Assembly: GCA_965659665.1 (NCBI GenBank)
Contig: CBFHWU010000013.1
Span: 1 to 11,538, forward strand
DNA from: CBFHWU01 sp965659665
Lineage (GTDB): Bacteria; Bacteroidota; Bacteroidia; Flavobacteriales; Flavobacteriaceae
DNA: 11,538 nt
Reading direction: 5' to 3'
A program made the position numbers and the translations under genes. The notes under the pieces were generated by a model, which ran no database searches, was not told where the DNA came from, and saw only the letters and a list, made by a program, of their open reading frames with translations. Shown here piece after piece: positions 6,099 to 11,538 of this stretch (positions are counted from its first letter, which is position 1; each line of letters starts with the position of its first letter).

Positions 6099-7049
6099 AT
6101 GCAACAAATACCATCTATTGATTTGGGTGATTTTTTAAGTAATAACCCCAAAAAGCGTGAATATTTTGTACATCAATTAGGTAAAGCCTACGAACAAATT
6201 GGCTTTGTAGCCCTAAAAGGACACTTTTTAGACGCTCAAATGGTGGATTCTCTATATAGTCACATTAAAGCCTTTTTTGATCTTCCTTTAGAAACCAAAA
6301 AAAAATATGAACTTGAACATTTAGGTGGCCAAAGAGGTTATACTTCTTTCGGTAAAGAACACGCCAAAGGCCGTAAGGAAGGGGATTTAAAAGAGTTTTG
6401 GCATTTTGGTCAGTATAATGCTCCTCAAACTGCCAACGATTATTACCCCCATAATATTTTGATTGATGAAATTCCTGAATTTAATCAAATAGGTGAAAAA
6501 GTTTTTAAAGCATTAGAAAAATCAGGGAAATATGTCCTTCGTGCTATTGGATTATATTTAAACCTCGAGGAATATTATTTTGATCCTTACATTTTGCAAG
6601 GAAATAGTATATTACGTCCTATTCACTACCCCCCTATCACTCAAGAACCCAAAAAAGCAGAACGCGCTGCAGCCCATGGTGATATTAATTTGATTACACT
6701 TTTGATGGGTGCTCAAGGCAAAGGATTACAGGTTTTAACTCCTAAAGGAGAATGGATTGATGCCATTGCTCAAGAAGATGAACTTATCATTAATGTGGGG
6801 GATATGCTTGCGAGATTGACCAATAATAAATTAAAATCTACCATTCATAGGGTGGTTAATCCTCCCAAAGAATCCTGGGCACATTCCAGATATTCTATTC
6901 CCTTTTTTATGCATCCCATCTCTTCTATGCGTTTGGATGTCCTTGAAAATTGTATTGATGCTGAACACCCAAAGCAATATGATGATATTTCAGCTGGTGA
7001 ATTTTTGAATCAAAGATTATATGAATTAGGATTATTAAAAAAAGACTAA
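6099..7049 (+). CDS. 2OG-Fe(II) oxygenase, isopenicillin N synthase family
   Basis: A 316-residue cytoplasmic non-haem iron oxygenase. Residues 4-110 match the DIOX_N type domain (IPSIDLGDF, GFVALKGHFLD) and about 168-272 the double-stranded beta-helix core. The iron ligands His193 and Asp195 (AAHGDINLIT) and His250 (STIHRVV) are present, as is the 2-oxoglutarate-binding Arg264-Tyr-Ser266 (SRYSIPFF). It is therefore expected to be active as a 2-oxoglutarate-dependent dioxygenase. The substrate cannot be told from sequence. The RxS motif is shared with true isopenicillin N synthase, but no beta-lactam pathway gene is nearby. It starts 17 bases after ald, and its stop overlaps the next start as TAATG, which indicates cotranscription and translational coupling. 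Confidence 0.9.
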   Translation: MQQIPSIDLGDFLSNNPKKREYFVHQLGKAYEQIGFVALKGHFLDAQMVDSLYSHIKAFFDLPLETKKKYELEHLGGQRGYTSFGKEHAKGRKEGDLKEFWHFGQYNAPQTANDYYPHNILIDEIPEFNQIGEKVFKALEKSGKYVLRAIGLYLNLEEYYFDPYILQGNSILRPIHYPPITQEPKKAERAAAHGDINLITLLMGAQGKGLQVLTPKGEWIDAIAQEDELIINVGDMLARLTNNKLKSTIHRVVNPPKESWAHSRYSIPFFMHPISSMRLDVLENCIDAEHPKQYDDISAGEFLNQRLYELGLLKKD

Positions 7050-7387
7050 TGGCAAAACTCAACCAGCTACAAGATCTTAAAAAATTATTCCCTGATGCGG
7101 TAGGCTCCTACCAAAAGGAAATCATATCCTCCCCTACTCCCTCTAAAAAACAACAACTTGAAGCTCATTTTAGCAACAAGGGGAGAGCCGGCAAAACTGT
7201 GACCATTATCAAAGGATTTGATCGTGATTTTTCAGACATTAAATTACTCGCAAAAGAAATTAAAAATCATTGCGGGGTTGGGGGAAGTGTTAAAGACAGT
7301 GAAATAATTATTCAAGGCAATATGCGAGATAATATCATGTTATTTCTCCAACAAAAAGGTCATCACGTTAAACGTGTGGGAGGTTGA
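7049..7387 (+). CDS. yciH: SUI1/eIF1-family translation factor, YciH type
   Basis: A 112-residue protein whose C-terminal half is the SUI1 domain: GRAGKTVTIIKGF (46-57), the helix LLAKEIKNHCGVGGSVKDSE (66-85), and IIIQGNMRDNIMLFLQQKGHHVKRVGG to the end. The conserved CGVGG turn and the QGN segment are intact. The first 44 residues are a hydrophilic extension. Eukaryotic eIF1 and E. coli YciH affect start-site fidelity on the small ribosomal subunit, and YciH has also been described as a translation inhibitor under stress. A matching role here is inferred. The gene shares one base with the oxygenase gene (TAATG) and four bases with the phosphorylase gene (TTGA). Confidence 0.92.
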   Translation: MAKLNQLQDLKKLFPDAVGSYQKEIISSPTPSKKQQLEAHFSNKGRAGKTVTIIKGFDRDFSDIKLLAKEIKNHCGVGGSVKDSEIIIQGNMRDNIMLFLQQKGHHVKRVGG

Positions 7388-8250
7388 AAGCTTCTGAGCT
7401 TATTCTTAATCCTGACGGTTCTATTTATCATTTAGGGCTAAAGCCAGGGGATTTAGCCAAAACCATTATCACCGTTGGAGATCCTGAACGTGTCGCACAA
7501 GTTTCTACGTATTTTGATGATATCATTTTTACTAAAATTAATAGAGAAATTCATACGCACACTGGCTTTTTGAATTCCCAAAAAATCTCGGTGATTTCTA
7601 CCGGAATGGGAACCGATAACATTGATATTGTTCTTAACGAAATTGACGCTTTATTCAATATTGACCTACAAAATGGAAGCACTTTACCCCAACTTACTCA
7701 GCTTAATATTATCCGGTTAGGTACTTCTGGGACGATACAACCTACTATTCCAGTAGATTCATTTTTGGTGGCCAAATCAGCTATCGGTATGGATAATCTG
7801 TTACATTTTTATGAGGGTGAAATGAATGAGGCAAGTGGATTACATTCCTTTATGACTCATCTGAATTGGCCCAAAGAAGTAAACAAACCTTATATGGTTC
7901 AGGCTGATGCTGAGCTGTTAAATATCTTTCAATCAGAAGGTATTCAAACGGGTTTGATTGCCACACACCCTGGTTTTTATGGCCCTCAAGGACGAAAATT
8001 ACGAATTCCAATAGCGCAATTTTATGATATAAACACCATTTCATCTATTCCTCTTGATGGTAATCCAATTACTCATTTCGATATGGAATCAGCAGGGATT
8101 TATGGATTGTGCCAGCTTATGGGGCATCGAGCAATTTCATTAAGTGTCATTTTAGCCAACAGAATAATTGGTTCTTTTTCAAAAAATCCTACTATCGCTA
8201 TTGACTCCCTTATCCGAACAGTGCTAAACTCTTGTAAGCACCTTCATTAA
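7384..8250 (+). CDS. Nucleoside phosphorylase, uridine phosphorylase family
   Basis: Predicted to cleave nucleosides with phosphate to free base and ribose-1-phosphate, as uridine phosphorylase and relatives do in pyrimidine salvage. Typical family segments are VGDPERV (31-37, phosphate site), STGMGTDN (72-79), IRLGTSG (110-116), the PQGR segment (201-204) and FDMESAGIYG (232-241, ribose-binding Glu). The length of 288 residues is normal for the Bacteroidota branch. The start is TTG. In this frame a stop lies at 7369-7371, and the only start-like codon before the essential GDPERV motif is TTG at 7384, so the unusual start is forced. The TTG overlaps the TGA of the SUI1 gene as TTGA, so translation is probably coupled. 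Uridine versus purine specificity cannot be decided here. Confidence 0.88.
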   Translation: MKASELILNPDGSIYHLGLKPGDLAKTIITVGDPERVAQVSTYFDDIIFTKINREIHTHTGFLNSQKISVISTGMGTDNIDIVLNEIDALFNIDLQNGSTLPQLTQLNIIRLGTSGTIQPTIPVDSFLVAKSAIGMDNLLHFYEGEMNEASGLHSFMTHLNWPKEVNKPYMVQADAELLNIFQSEGIQTGLIATHPGFYGPQGRKLRIPIAQFYDINTISSIPLDGNPITHFDMESAGIYGLCQLMGHRAISLSVILANRIIGSFSKNPTIAIDSLIRTVLNSCKHLH

Positions 8251-8266
8251 ACCGGAACGGAAACGA

Positions 8267-8947
8267 TTAATCGAGAGCTAAATCCCACCGAATTTTACTT
8301 TTTTTTTGCCTCAACAAATAGCTATTACATTGACTAAAATGCCGATTTCCAAACCAATACCCTCGATTGGCACTCAGTGGTGAGGGGTGACCAGAGGTAA
8401 GAACCAAATGTTTGGTGGTATTAATTGTAATTCCTTTTTTTTTGGCATATCCTCCCCAAAGCATAAAAACCACCCCATCGAGTTGATCTGAAATTTTTTC
8501 TATTATAGCATCGGTAAAGACCTCCCAACCTTTGTTCTGGTGACTTCCTGCTGCACCCTCACGCACGGTGAGCGTAGCGTTCAAAAGTAATATTCCCTGT
8601 GCCGTCCAAGATTCTAAATTTCCACTCTTTGGGTAAGCTATTCCTACATCTTGTTCGAGCTCTTTAAAAATATTGATTAGAGAAGGTGGTGGTAGAATTC
8701 CTTTCGGAACCGAAAAACATAAACCATGTGCTTGTCCTCGTCCGTGGTAGGGGTCTTGACCCAAAATAACGACTCGAACTTTCTCAAAAGGACAACGGTC
8801 TAATGCATTAAAAATAAGTTTTCCAGGAGGATAACAAGTACTGGATTTGTATTCCGTTGAAACAAAATCAACAAGGTCACTAAAATAAGCTTTTGAAAAC
8901 TCATCTTTTAATACCGATTTCCAAGACGGGTGTATGCGAACATTCAT
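8267..8947 (-). CDS. ung: Uracil-DNA glycosylase, family 1
   Basis: It excises uracil from DNA as the first step of base excision repair. The 226-residue length is normal. The water-activating motif GQDPYHG is at 63-69 with catalytic Asp65, the uracil-stacking Phe is at 78 (LCFSV), the uracil-binding Asn is at 123 (LLNATLTV), and the minor-groove HPSPLSA loop is at 187-193 with His187. All are intact, and the C-terminus KIRWDLALD fits the family. The start ATG at 8947 gives the usual short N-terminus. It converges on the phosphorylase gene with only 16 bases between the stop codons and no visible terminator there. It is divergent from the MutS2 gene, 37 bases away. Confidence 0.97.
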   Translation of the reverse strand: MNVRIHPSWKSVLKDEFSKAYFSDLVDFVSTEYKSSTCYPPGKLIFNALDRCPFEKVRVVILGQDPYHGRGQAHGLCFSVPKGILPPPSLINIFKELEQDVGIAYPKSGNLESWTAQGILLLNATLTVREGAAGSHQNKGWEVFTDAIIEKISDQLDGVVFMLWGGYAKKKGITINTTKHLVLTSGHPSPLSANRGYWFGNRHFSQCNSYLLRQKKSKIRWDLALD

Positions 8948-8958
8948 GGAGAATTGAC

Positions 8959-8966
8959 TAATTTTG
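8959..8966 (+). promoter_or_regulatory. Probable -7 promoter box of the mutS2 gene
   Basis: TAATTTTG is an exact match to the Bacteroidota consensus TAnnTTTG and ends 18 bases before the ATG at 8985. It sits in the 37-base gap between two divergent genes, so the -33 region must overlap the start of ung. No clear -33 TTG is visible. A purine-rich AAAAGGA just before the ATG may serve as ribosome binding site. Confidence 0.5.
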
Positions 8967-8984
8967 TGAAGTTAGCGAAAAGGA

Positions 8985-11144
8985 ATGAAAAAAATTGCAC
9001 AAAAAACCCTTGACGATCTAGAATTTGTCGTGGTGTTACAACAAGCCTCAGCACGCTGTGCTACCACCAAAGGAAAAGAATATCTTTTAAAGTCGATACC
9101 GAGTACCCAATTCAAACAAGTTGAATTAAGTGTACAATGGACCGCCGAATATCTGAATTCTTTTTCGGCCGAAAATCGTTTTCCTAATCATGGATTTGAA
9201 GCTGTGGACACTCCTATTAGTTTGCTCAAAATTGATAATAGTTGTATTGAGGTTGATGATTTTCGCCGTATTCTTCATTTGGTAGAAACCGCTCATCAAC
9301 TTTTAAAATTTTTAAAAAAAAACAAATCCCTTTACCCCTATTTGTTTCAACATTTTCAACACTTAACTCCAATCGTTGAAATTCCAAAGGAAATTCAACG
9401 AATTATTGATCGCTTTGGCGCTATTCAGGACAAAGCCTCTGATGATTTGTTTATTATTCGTAGGCAAATGAATGGGCTACGTGGTAAAATAAGTCAAAGT
9501 TTTGGATCAGCATTATCCATGTATAATAGTGCTGGTTTTTTAGATGATATCCACGAAACCATCATTGGAAGCCGCCGTGTTTTAGCTGTCAAATCGATGT
9601 ACCGTCGCAAGGTAAAAGGAGCTATTTTGGGAAGCAGCAAAACGGGAAGTATCGTTTATATTGAACCCGAAACTACACTTCGATTAAGCCAAGAATTGCA
9701 AAACCTCGAGTACGATGAAAAAGAAGAAATCTTAAAAATACTTCGTAATCTTACTCACTACCTTCGTCCCTATCAAGAAATTTTAGCTGCCTTTCAATTA
9801 TTTTTAACTCAAATAGATGTCATTTGTGCCAAAGCGTTGTACGCTCAAGAAATGAATGCCGTACAACCCATCATTGAAAAATCTATTGAAATCGACCTTA
9901 AAAAAGCCTTCCATCCTCTACTCTATATTTCAAATAAACTAAAAAAAATTACTACTTATCCCCAAGATATTTATTTACATGCCGAAAATAGAATTTTAGT
10001 CATCTCTGGGCCTAACGCTGGAGGAAAAAGCATTACCCTTAAAACCATAGGCTTGGTACAACTCATGCTTCAAACAGGTTTTTTGGTTCCTGTTCACGAA
10101 ACCAGTCACATGAGTGTTTTTGAAAACATTTTGACTGATATTGGTGACAACCAATCAATCGAAAATGAATTGAGCACCTATAGTTATCGACTTAAAAATA
10201 TGAATAGGTTTTTAAAAAAATGTAATCCCACTACTCTTTTCCTCATCGATGAATTTGGAACGGGGTCGGATCCTGAGTTAGGGGGCGCATTGGCCGAAAT
10301 ATTTTTAGAAGTATTTTATGAACGACAATCTTTTGGAGCCATCACCACTCACTACTCCAACTTAAAATTGTTAGCCAATGAACTTCCGTATATGTCCAAT
10401 GCCAATATGCTTTTTGATAATAAAAGTTTAGAACCCACCTTTGTTTTGGTAACAGGGGAGGCTGGAAGCTCATTTACTTTTGAAGTTGCTCAAAAAAATG
10501 GAATTCCTTATAGTATTATCAATAGAGCTAAAAAGAAAATTGAACGTGGCAAAGTTCGGTTTGATGCTACAATTGCCAAACTGCAAAAAGAACGTTCCTC
10601 CATGGCCAAATCTTCAAAACAACTTCAGGATGAAGCCCTTAAGAATAAAAAAGAAAATGAACGATTAGAAACTCTAAATTCAAAAGTCAAAACAAAACTT
10701 GAACGTTATCAAGAATTATTTGACCACGATAAGCGAATGATTCTTTTGGGAAATAAAGTTAACGATGCTGCCGAAAAGTATTTTTTAGATCAAAAAAAAC
10801 GTCCTCTTATTTCCGAAATACTTCGATTAGTGGAGAACGAAAATTCGAAACGAAAAAAGAAATCTGCGCATGAACACCAAAAAGAAATGGCTGTAAAAAA
10901 GCAAGTTAAAGCCGAGGTGGAGGAAAAAGTAGTTCAAGTACGTAAAGAAAAAAAGATCAAACAAGATGCGCCAAAAAAAATACGCCCTAAAGTCATCTTT
11001 CAAATTGGTGATCAAGTTCGAATGTATGATGGAAAATCGGTAGGTACTGTAGAACGCATTGAAAAAAATAAAGCCTTAATCAATTATGGAATTTTTACTA
11101 CCAGCGTAAATACGGAAGCACTCGAATTGGTTAAACGTACCTAA
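8985..11144 (+). CDS. mutS2: MutS2-family ATPase lacking the Smr nuclease domain
   Basis: A 719-residue homologue of MutS2, the MutS paralogue without the mismatch-recognition domains. Residues about 1-310 form the helical core and clamp region, with AILGSSKTGSIVYIEPET (213-230) typical of MutS2. The ATPase domain carries Walker A GPNAGGKS (342-349), the signature segment ENELSTYSYRL (393-403), Walker B with D-loop LFLIDEFGTGSDPE (418-431) and the H-loop His456 (TTHYSN). Residues about 515-660 are Lys/Glu-rich coiled coil, and 671-719 form a small KOW-like beta domain (IGDQVRMYDGKSVGTVERI). B. subtilis MutS2 is about 785 residues and ends in an Smr domain; here the protein stops before it. 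MutS2 has been linked to control of recombination and to rescue of collided ribosomes. Which applies without Smr is open. Confidence 0.92.
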   Translation: MKKIAQKTLDDLEFVVVLQQASARCATTKGKEYLLKSIPSTQFKQVELSVQWTAEYLNSFSAENRFPNHGFEAVDTPISLLKIDNSCIEVDDFRRILHLVETAHQLLKFLKKNKSLYPYLFQHFQHLTPIVEIPKEIQRIIDRFGAIQDKASDDLFIIRRQMNGLRGKISQSFGSALSMYNSAGFLDDIHETIIGSRRVLAVKSMYRRKVKGAILGSSKTGSIVYIEPETTLRLSQELQNLEYDEKEEILKILRNLTHYLRPYQEILAAFQLFLTQIDVICAKALYAQEMNAVQPIIEKSIEIDLKKAFHPLLYISNKLKKITTYPQDIYLHAENRILVISGPNAGGKSITLKTIGLVQLMLQTGFLVPVHETSHMSVFENILTDIGDNQSIENELSTYSYRLKNMNRFLKKCNPTTLFLIDEFGTGSDPELGGALAEIFLEVFYERQSFGAITTHYSNLKLLANELPYMSNANMLFDNKSLEPTFVLVTGEAGSSFTFEVAQKNGIPYSIINRAKKKIERGKVRFDATIAKLQKERSSMAKSSKQLQDEALKNKKENERLETLNSKVKTKLERYQELFDHDKRMILLGNKVNDAAEKYFLDQKKRPLISEILRLVENENSKRKKKSAHEHQKEMAVKKQVKAEVEEKVVQVRKEKKIKQDAPKKIRPKVIFQIGDQVRMYDGKSVGTVERIEKNKALINYGIFTTSVNTEALELVKRT

Positions 11145-11172
11145 CTTACCCCATTAATAAGGACTGTAATGT

Positions 11173-11198
11173 CTTTCGTTTAACATAAAGTTTTTTTT
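11173..11198 (+). terminator. Weak terminator candidate for mutS2
   Basis: CTTT (11173-11176) and AAAG (11187-11190) can pair, and a run of eight T follows at 11191-11198. The stem is only four base pairs with a 10-base loop, so the call rests mostly on the T run and on its place 28 bases after the stop codon. Confidence 0.3.
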
Positions 11199-11261
11199 AT
11201 TTACCCACTATGATATTGATATGGTTTTCATCTTAATACATTTTATTTAACATAAATGTTA
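11179..11261. repeat. 11-base direct repeat and palindrome downstream of mutS2
   Basis: TTTAACATAAA occurs at 11179-11189 and at 11246-11256. The second copy runs into a 6-2-6 palindrome, TAACAT-AA-ATGTTA (11248-11261). Both elements are very A+T-rich, so chance is a serious alternative. They could be binding sites for a regulator of a gene to the right of the window. Confidence 0.4.
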
Positions 11262-11538
11262 GCTAAGGGGTAAATTGTGAAACCCGATAAATTCTTGTCC
11301 TGCCCTTTTATTTTATCATTTCGTTGGGAATATTAATGACCCATGATGCGCTTTCCTTGCCTACGACTCATCTTCTCATTTTGTGCCTATTAATAATAGT
11401 AAATAATTAATGCTGTTTTTTTGATAATTTTCCTCCATTGTTAATTCTTTTTGTTTTTTACACTTGGTTTTTAGTGATTTTAACCGCTAATTTTGAGTTC
11501 AAATTTCAAGTCTCCAATGAAGCTAAACCAAATGGTCC

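Larger units (their letters stand above)
11145..11538. other. Noncoding region after mutS2
   Basis: No ORF on either strand here is convincing, and I found no tRNA or other known RNA. The stretch contains a weak terminator candidate, an 11-base direct repeat, a small palindrome and several pyrimidine-rich T runs. A neighbouring gene may begin beyond the window. Confidence 0.5.

Noticed and set aside
6099..7049. Antibiotic (beta-lactam) biosynthesis gene
   Set aside because: Only the broad enzyme family matches; no ACV synthetase or other pathway gene is nearby, so isopenicillin N synthesis is not supported.
10827..11015. 62-codon minus-strand ORF inside mutS2
   Set aside because: It is the antisense of the lysine-rich coiled-coil region, which automatically gives a phenylalanine- and leucine-rich frame.
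11490..11517. T-arm-like sequence GTTCAAAT with a 5-bp stem, suggesting a tRNA 3' end
   Set aside because: There is no matching acceptor strand, D arm or anticodon arm in the preceding 75 bases.

Overview
The window is AT-rich chromosomal DNA, most likely from a member of the Bacteroidota and probably a marine flavobacterium. The reasons are the low G+C content, promoter-like boxes of the TAnnTTTG type about 18-20 bases before several start codons, weak Shine-Dalgarno sequences, and protein types typical of that group: a purple-acid-phosphatase-like lipoprotein, a secreted NTF2-fold protein, a bacterial SUI1 factor next to a nucleoside phosphorylase, and a MutS2-like ATPase without an Smr domain. 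I see no insertion sequence, phage gene, CRISPR array, tRNA or rRNA.

Layout. Bases 1-430 have no recognisable gene. They hold a G9 run, several small inverted repeats and one doubtful 58-codon ORF. Bases 431-2608 carry two minus-strand genes, a PAP2-family phosphatase followed by a calcineurin-like phosphoesterase, probably one operon of exported phosphatases. Reading rightwards from a short divergent promoter region are an unidentified polytopic membrane protein (2681-3544) and a secreted protein with two NTF2-like halves (3624-4553), which ends in a strong intrinsic terminator. After about 400 noncoding bases comes a compact four-gene plus-strand operon (4966-8250): alanine dehydrogenase, an isopenicillin-N-synthase-family 2OG-Fe(II) oxygenase, a SUI1/YciH-type factor and a uridine-phosphorylase-type nucleoside phosphorylase. 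The last three genes are joined by a TAATG and a TTGA overlap. Uracil-DNA glycosylase (minus, 8267-8947) converges on this operon. It is divergent, across only 37 bases, from a MutS2-family gene (8985-11144). The last ~390 bases are noncoding, with short repeats and a weak terminator candidate.

How the genes may work together. The first pair probably removes phosphate from lipid and soluble phosphoesters in the envelope. The alanine dehydrogenase operon joins amino-acid nitrogen metabolism and nucleoside salvage to a translation-associated factor, and the oxygenase within it has no obvious substrate. Ung and MutS2 are both nucleic-acid maintenance proteins sharing one promoter region.

Nothing here proves a new multi-gene system. 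The observations most worth following are the MutS2 lacking its Smr nuclease, the tightly coupled oxygenase-SUI1-phosphorylase cassette with a forced TTG start, the altered metal-binding motif of the phosphoesterase, and the two unidentified exported or membrane proteins.
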